Positions 6,904 through 13,133 of a DNA stretch of 13,133 nucleotides are shown here, piece by piece; position 1 is the stretch's first letter, and each line of letters begins with the position of its first letter. Below the pieces are notes generated by a model. The model saw only the letters and a list, made by a program, of their open reading frames with translations. It ran no database searches and was not told the origin of the DNA. A program made the position numbers and the translations under genes. The DNA comes from a bacterium (GTDB taxonomy: Bacteria > Chloroflexota > Dormibacteria > Aeolococcales > Aeolococcaceae), in NCBI GenBank assembly GCA_021850405.1, contig JAJZMA010000015.1, forward strand, positions 1 to 13,133, written 5' to 3'.

Positions 6904-8099
6904 AGTGGCGGTATCTCTCCTGCCAGCGCAGCAAGGCCATATTCCAGTGCACTCTGCAGGATTGGCCGCTCGCTTTCGCTTGCTGTCTCCATTCTTGCCT
7001 GGATTTCCTTGACAAATTCGCCCCGGACGGTGGGCTCACTAGCCAGTTCTTCAAGGGCTGAAGAGGGCCTGGTCTGATCCACCAGGCTTACCTCTGCTAC
7101 GCCCGTCTTTTCCAGAATCATCTCTTCGAGCTCGCGGCCCCTGGTGTGCAGGCCTCCTCCCGCTATCTCCGGGGCTGGCCCGTTCAGGCTCACGCGGACC
7201 AGGCAGCGCGGTGGCCTACCCTGTGCGTTGCCAACCCCACTGTTGATTGCCTGGCTGACGCTTTCTCCAAGCTGGGCAAAAGTGCTGCCCTCAGGCACTG
7301 CATAGGCTATCTCCAGGGCCTCCCAGCGGTTGGTCTCAAGCGGATCGCAGCGCCAGCGTCCCCCACCTGTCATCTCCAGGACAACCGGGCCCCTTGGCCC
7401 TGTCTCATCGAGTGCCAGCGGCTCCATGGTGCCGGGGTAGATCAACCCAGTGGCCTGGTCAATGCGCCGGGCATGGTAATGCCCACAGAGGGCGACACTA
7501 AAGCCGGTGTCGTAAATCTGCTCTGCGCGGAAGGGGCCATGAATCGCCTTGTCCGGGGGTCTGCTTCCGGTTTCGGCACCGTGGAACAGGGCAATGTGGG
7601 TGCCGGTTGCCGGGAGGGAGCAGCCGCTAAAGGGGTTTCCGGTCCAGCTGTCATCAGGGTGCGCCAGTCCCCAGAGAAAGAGGTCATCCCCCAGTGCAAG
7701 CTGGGTAAAAACCGTTTCGCGGAAGATGTGTACGTTGTCTGGCCAGTCGGTAGTGGCCCAGAGGGATGAGCCATAGAAAGAGTCGTGGTTGCCGGGGCTG
7801 ATCGCAACCCGTAACGGTGCCCAGCTGGCAAATGTGGTCTTCAGGAATTCTGCGGTCCCTTTGGTGGAGTAGTTGTCCTCGTACAGGTCCCCGCCAATTG
7901 AGACAAGGTCGCAGTGCTGTTCCTGTGCGATAGTCCCAAGTGAGGTCAGGGCATCCCGAAGGCCCCGGCGCCTGCGCTCAGGCAGCGAAGCATCCGAGCC
8001 AATGCGTGAGAACTGGCGGTCGAGATGCACATCGGCGGTATGCAAGATTCGGTAGCTCAAAACCCTCAACTCGAATGTGTGGCCGGGTCCCCTGACCAC
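6900..8099 (-). CDS. SbcD/Mre11-like metallophosphoesterase of the YhaO type
   Basis: This 399-aa protein is a calcineurin-like phosphoesterase of the DNA-repair exonuclease group. Metal-site motifs in order: DVH (Asp23, His25), GGDLYED (Asp71), GNHD (Asn104, His105), FHGAE (His173) and GHYHAR (His207, His209), so the two-metal centre looks complete. The last third is a less conserved capping region that presumably contacts the ATPase. It overlaps the YhaN-like gene by 4 nt (GTGA), mirroring the Bacillus yhaO-yhaN order, and follows accA by 42 nt. The start is uncertain. GTG 8099 has no good ribosome binding site. The TTG at 8060-8058 would give MSYRILHTADVHLD, which matches the usual N-terminus of the family, but the nearest AGGG is only 2 nt before it. 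Expected activity: Mn-dependent DNA exo/endonuclease in the cytoplasm. Confidence 0.9.
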   Translation of the reverse strand: MVRGPGHTFELRVLSYRILHTADVHLDRQFSRIGSDASLPERRRRGLRDALTSLGTIAQEQHCDLVSIGGDLYEDNYSTKGTAEFLKTTFASWAPLRVAISPGNHDSFYGSSLWATTDWPDNVHIFRETVFTQLALGDDLFLWGLAHPDDSWTGNPFSGCSLPATGTHIALFHGAETGSRPPDKAIHGPFRAEQIYDTGFSVALCGHYHARRIDQATGLIYPGTMEPLALDETGPRGPVVLEMTGGGRWRCDPLETNRWEALEIAYAVPEGSTFAQLGESVSQAINSGVGNAQGRPPRCLVRVSLNGPAPEIAGGGLHTRGRELEEMILEKTGVAEVSLVDQTRPSSALEELASEPTVRGEFVKEIQARMETASESERPILQSALEYGLAALAGEIPPL

Positions 8100-8141
8100 G
8101 GTATCACTGCTACAGTCCCTTTGGCATGTCCCGGGCCCAGA

Positions 8142-8999
8142 TCACGCACTGGGTGAACCCGGTGGGATGCTCCCCGGCGCAGGGTCCTCGTAGCGCTCCC
8201 ACCTTGCCTCGAGGAGCAGGTCACGTGGCTGTGCTTCCAGGTCACATAGGTGGCGAACGAGCGCTCCTTTCAGGGCTGCCGCTACCACCAGAGGATGGGC
8301 ATGCGCTCCGGGACTGGGTTCAGGAACCAGTTCGTCTACCACGCCGAGTGCCCTTGCCGTGGCTACCTCAGGACGAAGGGATAGTGCAGCCCTTGCCTTT
8401 TGATTGGCGTCGCGGTAAAGGATGGCTGCACACGTTTCGGGTGGAGCAACAGTGTAGATGGCATTCTCCAGCGCAAGCACGGAGTCGGCCACCGCCAGTG
8501 CAAGTGCACCGCCGCTCCCTCCCTCGCTCACGATAACGCTGATAGTGGGGACTTTGAGCCCAAACATGGTGAGCATTGAGTCAGCAATTGCCCATGCCTG
8601 ACCCCTTTCTTCTGCTTCGACCCCGGCATGGGCAGCAGGGGTGTCTACCAGACAGATCAGGGGAAGGCCAAATTTTTGCGCCAGCAGCATTAGCCGCTTT
8701 GCCTTGCGGTACCCCTCCGGGTGGGGCATTCCAAAATTGTGGATTACACGCGTCCTGGCATCTGTTCCCTTCTCCTGGCCGATAACCATCACCCACCTGT
8801 TTCCGAGTCTTGCGGGCCCACCAACGACGGCACGGTCATCCGCAAACAGCCGGTCACCATGAAGTTCAGTCCAGTCTGAGAACAGAAGCTCAATCAGCCG
8901 GAGCGCGCGCGGCCTGTCAGGGTGTCGTGCCAGTGTCACCCGGGCAAAGGCTTGAGCCTCCCTTGCGGTTACGCTGGCAGGGTCAGCTGCTTCTGGCAT
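8142..8999 (-). CDS. accA: Acetyl-CoA carboxylase carboxyltransferase subunit alpha
   Basis: This 285-aa protein is the alpha half of the carboxyltransferase that moves CO2 from carboxybiotin to acetyl-CoA to make malonyl-CoA. Recognisable AccA blocks: ARHPDRPRALRLIELLF (24-40), ELHGDRLFADDRAVVGG (45-61), NFGMPHPEGYRKAKRLM (88-104), AEERGQAWAIADSML (129-143) and SEGGSGGALAL (158-168). It lacks the long N-terminal stretch of E. coli AccA (about 319 aa). Some usually conserved positions differ: DTPAAHAG for DTPGAYPG at 119-126, SEGG for GEGG, and APPE for SPEG. ATG 8999 is chosen because AGGAGGG (9002-9008) lies just upstream; the 12-residue longer TTG frame has no ribosome binding site. The start lies inside the 3' end of accD (17-nt overlap), so the subunits are probably made in matched amounts. 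Confidence 0.93.
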   Translation of the reverse strand: MPEAADPASVTAREAQAFARVTLARHPDRPRALRLIELLFSDWTELHGDRLFADDRAVVGGPARLGNRWVMVIGQEKGTDARTRVIHNFGMPHPEGYRKAKRLMLLAQKFGLPLICLVDTPAAHAGVEAEERGQAWAIADSMLTMFGLKVPTISVIVSEGGSGGALALAVADSVLALENAIYTVAPPETCAAILYRDANQKARAALSLRPEVATARALGVVDELVPEPSPGAHAHPLVVAAALKGALVRHLCDLEAQPRDLLLEARWERYEDPAPGSIPPGSPSA

Positions 9000-9867
9000 G
9001 ACCCTCCTGTTCCAGTGCGCCAAGCAGGGTCGCAACCACTGATTTTATCTCCTTGCGCTCGCATATCATGTCCACCATTCCGTGTTCCAGTATAAATTCG
9101 GCGGTCTGGAAACCTGCTGGCAGTTTTCCGTGGCTGGCCTGCTCAATTACACGCCCTCCCGCAAACCCGATCCTGGCGTGCGGCTCGGCCAGGATGATGT
9201 CTGCCTGGGCCGCAAATGAGGCGCTGACACCTCCAAAGCATGGGTCGCAGAGGATAGTCATGTAAGGGAGGGATGCGTCCGCCAGGAGGGAGACCGCAGC
9301 CGTGCAGCGCGCCATCTGCATAAGGGAGACAAGTCCCTCCTGCATGCGCGCCCCCCCGGATGAGCAGAAACAGACAAGCGGCAGTCCTCTCTGTACAGCC
9401 GCCTTGCAGACAGTGAGGAACTGCAAGCCGGCTGCCTCACCGAGTGAGCCTCCAAAAAACGAGAACTCCATCGCCGCCACCGCAGCAGGTATACCGTTTA
9501 TGGTTCCGGTCGCAGCGTGGAATACTTCATCCACCTGTTTGCTCGTGCGTTCATGCTCCAGCCGCGTGCGGTAGGGCATGCCATCGTCGAAGCTGAGCGG
9601 GTCGCGCTCCCCGGCGGGAGTTGGAAGAGGGGCATATGACTCTGCGTCAAGGATGTTGCGTACCCGCATTAGTGCAGGAAGCCGGTTGTGATGGTTGCAT
9701 GCAGGACAGACCCGAAGCGCTGCATCAAACCGTGACTTTACAAATCTGCGCTGGCATCCACTACAGGCGACAGTTCCCGGAGAGGAGACTGGCTGGGGGC
9801 GTGGCCCCAGTCTGGGCTTGCGGGGGGGCTGGTCATGGTTGGGCTTGCGGGGAGACTGTGGGGTCAC
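8983..9867 (-). CDS. accD: Acetyl-CoA carboxylase carboxyltransferase subunit beta
   Basis: This 294-aa protein is the beta half of the carboxyltransferase. After a Pro/Arg-rich N-terminus of about 30 residues comes a four-cysteine zinc ribbon: CSGC (Cys35, Cys38) and CPAC (Cys54, Cys57). The crotonase-like domain follows, with SSGGARMQEG, VSLMQMARC, GGVSASFA, IGFAGGRVIEQ and KLPAGFQTAEFILEHGMVDMI. Differences from the usual sequence include GGSLGEAAG where GGSMGSVVG is common, DPCFGG for DPTTGG/DPTMGG, and FAGGRV for FAGPRV. The GTG at 9867 is chosen because it lies 4 nt after the fabH stop and places the zinc finger near its E. coli position; a longer frame to 9948 would overlap fabH. No strong ribosome binding site is seen, so coupling to fabH translation is likely. 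accB and accC are not in the window. Confidence 0.93.
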   Translation of the reverse strand: MTPQSPRKPNHDQPPRKPRLGPRPQPVSSPGTVACSGCQRRFVKSRFDAALRVCPACNHHNRLPALMRVRNILDAESYAPLPTPAGERDPLSFDDGMPYRTRLEHERTSKQVDEVFHAATGTINGIPAAVAAMEFSFFGGSLGEAAGLQFLTVCKAAVQRGLPLVCFCSSGGARMQEGLVSLMQMARCTAAVSLLADASLPYMTILCDPCFGGVSASFAAQADIILAEPHARIGFAGGRVIEQASHGKLPAGFQTAEFILEHGMVDMICERKEIKSVVATLLGALEQEGHARSS

Positions 9868-9871
9868 TCTG

Positions 9872-10900
9872 CTACTTCTGGCTCCACTCAAGGGCAAATC
9901 CACCCCAGGTTGAGCCAGCTCCAAACGCCATGGCAATAACCTTGTCACCTTTCTTTATCCGCCCGTCCGATACCGCTTCATCCAGGGCGACCCCGACAGA
10001 TGCTCCCCCAGTGTTGCCAAACCGGGCGACGTTGAGTATTACCCGTGACATCTCCACGTTGAGCCGTGCCGCAGCAGCCTCTATTATTCTGGCGTTGGCC
10101 TGGTGTGGAACAAAGTAGGAAACCTGATCTGGGCTCCAGCCAGCCTGCTGGCACAGATCCAGTGTCACACTGCAGATCCGTTCCACAGCGGAGCGATAGG
10201 TACCTCTCCCCGCCATCCGTATTCCTCCAGGCTTGCCATCGGAAGGATGCTCATAGACAATGAGGTCTGCTTCCCTGCCGTCGGCGCCAAGTGAGATAGC
10301 GCGGATTCCAGCGTCGGCTGCAGCGCAGGGGCCAATCACTGCGGCACTGGCACCGTCGCCAAAAAGGACACAGGTGGTGCGGTCGGAAAAGTCAGTCAGC
10401 CCGGTCATCACTTCGCTTGCAATGATGAGGACGGTTCCTGCTGAACCACTGCTCACCAGGGCGTGCGCCGTAGCGGCTGCATACACAAAGCCAGAACATG
10501 CAGCATTGAGATCAAACGCTGGCATGCCATTCAGTCCCAGCACTTCCTGGACCAGACAGGCGGTGGAGGGCATGACATCGCCCGAGGAGGATGTGGCGAG
10601 GATAATCGCATCCGGTTCATCGCAGCCTGCATGCTGCAGCGCCAGCCGACCGGCCGCAGCAGCCATTGTGACTGCAGTGTCCATGGGTCCAACCCGGCGG
10701 CGCTCCGAAATACCTGTCCTGCTTTTTATCCACTCATCGGAGGTGTCTACCAGCGATTCCAGGAACTCGTTTGTGATCCGTGCTTCGGGCAGGTAGCAGC
10801 CAGTCCCAAGAAAGGTAGTTGGGACCTGGCCTGTCTGCGGGTATGTGGCAAAGGTACGTGTACCGCCTCGCATTCTCAAGATACTCACTGATCTCATCAT
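9872..10900 (-). CDS. fabH: Beta-ketoacyl-ACP synthase III
   Basis: This 342-aa thiolase-fold enzyme starts type II fatty-acid synthesis by condensing an acyl-CoA with malonyl-ACP. The catalytic triad is intact: Cys135 in NAACSGF, His266 in FVPHQAN and Asn296 in FGNTGGAS. Spacings of 131 and 161 residues from the Cys nearly match E. coli (112/244/274). Other family blocks are LGTGCYLPEARITN (31-44), DTSDEWIKSRTGI (52-64) and AFGAGSTWGGFALEW at the end. The start is uncertain: ATG 10900 and ATG 10873 are both possible. Either leaves about 20-30 residues more than usual before the first strand, and neither has a strong ribosome binding site. Placed directly before accD-accA, it supplies the step that consumes their malonyl product after transfer to ACP, a coherent lipid-initiation operon. 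Confidence 0.95.
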   Translation of the reverse strand: MMRSVSILRMRGGTRTFATYPQTGQVPTTFLGTGCYLPEARITNEFLESLVDTSDEWIKSRTGISERRRVGPMDTAVTMAAAAGRLALQHAGCDEPDAIILATSSSGDVMPSTACLVQEVLGLNGMPAFDLNAACSGFVYAAATAHALVSSGSAGTVLIIASEVMTGLTDFSDRTTCVLFGDGASAAVIGPCAAADAGIRAISLGADGREADLIVYEHPSDGKPGGIRMAGRGTYRSAVERICSVTLDLCQQAGWSPDQVSYFVPHQANARIIEAAAARLNVEMSRVILNVARFGNTGGASVGVALDEAVSDGRIKKGDKVIAMAFGAGSTWGGFALEWSQK

Positions 10901-11015
10901 TCCACAATTGGCCCACCAGCACCGCGCTCAGGTGCAGGAAAAGCGCCTGGAGGGCCGCTTGTTGTGACGCTACCTGTTCTGGAGTAGTAGACGGAAGTGG
11001 ACGGTGCGTAAAGGA
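10734..11015 (-). other. Open frame continuing in frame after the TGA of the upstream gene
   Basis: Directly after TGA 11018-11016, the same reading frame stays open to 10734. The stretch before fabH (11015-10901) reads like an amphipathic helix: TPEQVASQQAALQALFLHLS, then AVLVGQLWNDEISEYLENAR. There is no ATG in it. The first GTG is at 10922 and has no clear ribosome binding site. The part beyond 10900 overlaps fabH in another frame and is probably only a shadow. It may be a small separate gene, a C-terminal extension cut off by a recent nonsense change, a readthrough product, or chance. Confidence 0.3.
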
Positions 11016-11519
11016 TCAGTGCACCGAGAAACTCAGGATAGCCCTGGGGTTTAGCAGGGCAAATGGCCGTTGTAGAGCGTGGGTTTCTGCTGTAAGTGCT
11101 GCCACCCATAGCGCTGAGATATTGGTGATGGGGATAAAGTCGCCGCGATATCGGTCCAGGTGCTCCCGCAGGCTGGCCCTGGGCTCCAGATAAACGTCGG
11201 CTACCATGGAGAATGCCTGGGTATTGATAGCGGCTGAAAGCGGCACCTTCTCCCGCCACATACGGTTGGGGGGCCGGGATGCTCCATCTGCAGGGCAGAT
11301 AAGAATGATGGATGACTTGGCGATGGTGGCTAGCGGCTCAGACCGGGAGATGACCGGGTAGCTAACAGAGAGCGGTTCAGCCTGTGCGTTTCTCAATTCC
11401 ATGTAGTTGCCGGTTCGATTAACGGTGTCAGAAAGCCGCTCGGGTTGCAGAACCTGCAGCTCGCCAGACAGCTTCATGAAGGTTGCGTATATCTCAACCC
11501 GTTCCCAAAGCTCTGCCAT
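11016..11519 (-). CDS. Conserved hypothetical protein with two tandem DUF6812-like domains
   Basis: This 167-aa protein has no signal peptide or membrane segment. Its halves align with each other. Residues about 8-76 contain LSGELQVLQPERLSDTVNRT, then NYMELRNAQAEP, and end in AKSSIILI. Residues about 92-166 contain FSMVADVYLEPRASLREHLD, then DFIPITNISAL, and end in NPRAILSF. Each half is a beta-rich unit with the pattern small-x-hydrophobic, RLSD/SLREH-LxN/DR, then hydrophobic-xN-hydrophobic. That resembles DUF6812, a domain of unknown function; the family name is from memory and only moderately certain. ATG 11519 is chosen because AGGAGGAG (11521-11528) lies immediately upstream. Starts at 11573 and 11654 are possible but add low-complexity residues. 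It heads the minus-strand cluster, 115 nt before fabH. Confidence 0.72.
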   Translation of the reverse strand: MAELWERVEIYATFMKLSGELQVLQPERLSDTVNRTGNYMELRNAQAEPLSVSYPVISRSEPLATIAKSSIILICPADGASRPPNRMWREKVPLSAAINTQAFSMVADVYLEPRASLREHLDRYRGDFIPITNISALWVAALTAETHALQRPFALLNPRAILSFSVH

Positions 11520-11865
11520 TCTCCTCCTAATAAGTGTTCCTGCCCTACGCCAGCCAGCTAGCAGCTCTTCCATCTGCTGTCCTGCTACCTTCAACCCGGT
11601 GGAGCCTGCCCCCCCTTTGGAGCAGCCGGATACCCGGTGAGCGCAGCGCTCCATGATTTTACCTTGCCATCAATTCCCTGTATCTCCCAGCTGCACCCCC
11701 TGGAACCTGTCCTGTCATCACCAGCCTGCAGCCTGCATCCTTCCAGGCGGTGGACGCCGGCTGGATTTGACTGCAGGGGCCGTATAGTGGCATCATCCCA
11801 TAGCCGTGGGCTCCACGACATCTGCGGGATGGTCCATCCTTGCCCACCCACAACAGGCTGGAGGT
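11520..11865. other. Divergent intergenic region between the DUF6812-like gene and coxB
   Basis: These 346 nt separate two divergently read genes and must hold promoters for both unless the minus-strand gene starts earlier (11573 or 11654). I see no convincing sigma-70 promoter with correct spacing. TTGACT at 11767-11772 and TATAGT at 11783-11788 are only 10 nt apart, and TAAAAT on the minus strand near 11660 lacks a -35 partner. The region contains a 7-bp inverted repeat (listed separately) and the tandem repeat CAGCCTGCAGCCTG at 11722-11735. No gene is supported here. Confidence 0.45.
11699..11747. promoter_or_regulatory. Inverted repeat CCTGGAA...TTCCAGG in the divergent region
   Basis: A perfect 7-bp inverted repeat has arms at 11699-11705 and 11741-11747 and a 35-nt spacer that contains the CAGCCTG tandem. 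It lies about 120 nt before coxB and about 180 nt before the minus-strand gene. It could be an operator for either gene, but arms of this length also occur by chance. Confidence 0.22.
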
Positions 11866-12570
11866 ATGAGTTTGCCCGGCTGGTCCCTGGTACCGGTCCT
11901 CGGTGTGGACATGTCGCCGCTTCACGCAACGGGTGTTGTTGGGCAGAAGCTGCTGTTTGTATACACCTTCATGTTCTGGACATCTGTCGTAGTGGCAGCA
12001 GGTGTTGCGGGTACCATCCTGTTCGCGGCAATCCGCTTTCGGGCCCGTGGGGACAAGGCTGAACCCAGGCAGGTTGTTGGCAACGCCAGACTGGAGCTTG
12101 CCTGGACCCTCCTGCCGTTTCTCATCGTTGCATCCCTGTTTGCCCTTACGGCAGTCAACATGCCCTCAGTGGTCAATCCCCCGCCCCACTCCATGCAGAT
12201 CTCGGTACGAGGGATCCAGTACGTGTGGGATTTTTCATACCCGGGCTATACCAACCGGAGCGGTCAGACAATTCATACCGCAGAGGAGCTCGTTCTCCCT
12301 GCAAATACACCTGTTGAACTTAACGTTACATCGGGTGATGTAGATCATAGCTTCTACGTGCCCACGCTGGGCGGCCAGATAAACGCAATCCCAGGGCAGA
12401 TGAACCACATGTGGGTCGAGGCCAAGCCTGGGACCTACTACGGCCAGTGCACCGAACTGTGCGGGATTGGCCATGCGTTCATGGTTATCCAGGTAGATAT
12501 GCTCGCACCAGCGCAGTGGCAGGCATGGCTTGCCAAGGAGCAGAGCGCAACCTCAACTACAGCAGGGTAA
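11866..12570 (+). CDS. coxB: Cytochrome c oxidase subunit II
   Basis: This 234-aa protein is the CuA-bearing electron-entry subunit of a haem-copper oxidase. Two N-terminal membrane helices lie at about 30-56 and 80-98, followed by a periplasm-facing cupredoxin domain. The CuA site is complete: His161 (DVDHSFYVP), then Cys195, Glu197, Cys199, His203 and Met206 in QCTELCGIGHAFM. This indicates a cytochrome c oxidase rather than a quinol oxidase. The WD motif QYVWDFSYPG is at 118-127. The domain reads VPTLGGQINAIPGQMN where related proteins usually have Lys and Asp (GGK.DAIPG). There is no fused cytochrome c domain and no obvious cleavable signal. The start is uncertain: ATG 11866 has GGAGG only 1 nt away, while GTG 11806 in the same frame has no ribosome binding site. 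coxA follows after 18 nt. Confidence 0.93.
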   Translation: MSLPGWSLVPVLGVDMSPLHATGVVGQKLLFVYTFMFWTSVVVAAGVAGTILFAAIRFRARGDKAEPRQVVGNARLELAWTLLPFLIVASLFALTAVNMPSVVNPPPHSMQISVRGIQYVWDFSYPGYTNRSGQTIHTAEELVLPANTPVELNVTSGDVDHSFYVPTLGGQINAIPGQMNHMWVEAKPGTYYGQCTELCGIGHAFMVIQVDMLAPAQWQAWLAKEQSATSTTAG

Positions 12571-12588
12571 GGCAGGACAGGAGAAGAG

Positions 12589-13133
12589 ATGGCAACAGCG
12601 CAGGCGACCATGGCAGAGCCGCTGGCAACTCCAAGATTCAGGAAGGATCAGGGGATACTTTCGTGGCTGACTACCGTGGACCACAAGCGCATAGGGATCA
12701 TGTATCTCTACGTAACTGTTTTTTTCTTCCTTGTAGGAGGGGTCATGGCCCTGCTGGTGCGCATCCAGCTGTCGCATCCCAACAACACCTTCCTCTCTCC
12801 GCAGGTCTACAACGAAGTTTTCACCATGCACGGGACCACCATGATATTTCTGTGGGTAATCCCTGTCCTGGCGGGATTTGGCAACTATCTGGTACCACTC
12901 ATGATTGGTGCCAGGGATATGGCATTTCCCCGTGTAAATGCACTTTCGCTCTGGCTGCTGCCGCTGGGCGGGCTCATCATGTATTCCGGGTTTCTTTTTG
13001 GCGGAACAGCAGCTGCCGGCTGGACCGGATATGTGCCGCTGACAGAGGTCCAGTACAGCCCTAACGTAGGTACTGACCTATGGATTCTCGGCCTGCATAT
13101 GGTCCGGTTGTCATCCATGATAGGCGGAATCAA
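12589..13133 (+). CDS. coxA: Cytochrome c oxidase subunit I, N-terminal part, cut by the window edge
   Basis: The ATG at 12589 is preceded by AGGAG (12579-12583) at 5-nt spacing, and the frame stays open to the right edge (181 codons). The product is the catalytic subunit that holds haem a and the haem-copper centre and pumps protons. Visible family features: WLTTVDHKRIGIMYLY at residues 26-41, a first membrane helix to about 57, MHGTTMIFLWVIP with haem ligand His81, and GFGNYLVPLMIGARDMAFPR followed by NALSLWLLP. The segment ending at the edge reads LGLHMVRLSSMIGGI, where Arg stands at a position commonly occupied by Gly. The second haem a ligand, CuB ligands and channel residues lie outside the window. 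It follows coxB by 18 nt, as in standard cox operons. Confidence 0.95.
   Translation, partial: MATAQATMAEPLATPRFRKDQGILSWLTTVDHKRIGIMYLYVTVFFFLVGGVMALLVRIQLSHPNNTFLSPQVYNEVFTMHGTTMIFLWVIPVLAGFGNYLVPLMIGARDMAFPRVNALSLWLLPLGGLIMYSGFLFGGTAAAGWTGYVPLTEVQYSPNVGTDLWILGLHMVRLSSMIGGI

Noticed and set aside
9868..9948. N-terminal extension of accD into fabH
   Set aside because: This stretch is the fabH C-terminus in another frame; the GTG at 9867 gives the normal distance to the zinc ribbon.
11637..12062. Plus-strand 141-codon frame before and within coxB
   Set aside because: It overlaps coxB in another frame and its product is rich in Cys, His and Pro without a family pattern.
1..13133. CRISPR array, insertion sequence, tRNA or phage module
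   Set aside because: No regularly spaced repeats, transposase or integrase motifs, terminal inverted repeats or tRNA-like folds were found by reading both strands.

Overview
The window is a compact, moderately high-GC bacterial chromosome segment, roughly 57-58% GC by eye. Genes are densely packed, and GTG starts, 4-nt GTGA stop/start overlaps and AGGAGG-type ribosome binding sites are common. I see no mobile element, CRISPR array, tRNA or rRNA. Several features point to a Terrabacteria-type lineage: a translationally coupled pair of ArsA-like ATPases resembling mycobacterial Rv3679/Rv3680, a Bacillus YhaO/YhaN-type nuclease/ATPase pair, and a CuA-containing CoxB followed by CoxA. Chloroflexota, Dormibacterota-like or deep Actinobacteriota are my best guesses. 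The phylum is an inference and cannot be fixed from this sequence alone.

Layout: (1) 1-1212, plus strand: the last codons of an upstream gene, overlapping by 4 nt with an ArsA/Get3-like ATPase. (2) 1213-1725: a 513-nt stretch with no convincing gene and a few short repeats. (3) 1726-2217, plus strand: a small RDD-family membrane protein, convergent with (4) a long minus-strand cluster from 11519 down to 2372. In transcription order this cluster is: a protein made of two copies of a DUF6812-like domain; fabH; accD; accA; a YhaO/SbcD-like metallophosphoesterase; a YhaN/SbcC-like ATPase; a possible 69-aa ORF; and rtcB. From fabH to the ATPase the genes overlap or lie within a few tens of bases, which suggests one operon. 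(5) 11520-11865: a divergent intergenic region. (6) 11866 to the right edge, plus strand: coxB and the start of coxA.

Together the genes cover fatty-acid initiation (AccA/AccD carboxyltransferase and FabH condensing enzyme), DNA end processing (YhaO/YhaN-type), RNA ligation (RtcB) and aerobic respiration (CoxBA). Much of this is housekeeping. The points most worth a second look are: possible coding sequence continuing in frame after the TGA of the duplicated-domain gene; divergent motif residues in both carboxyltransferase subunits; the joining of a Rad50/Mre11-like pair to rtcB with a small ORF between them; and a 513-nt spacer without a convincing gene. I did not find a clearly new multi-gene system.
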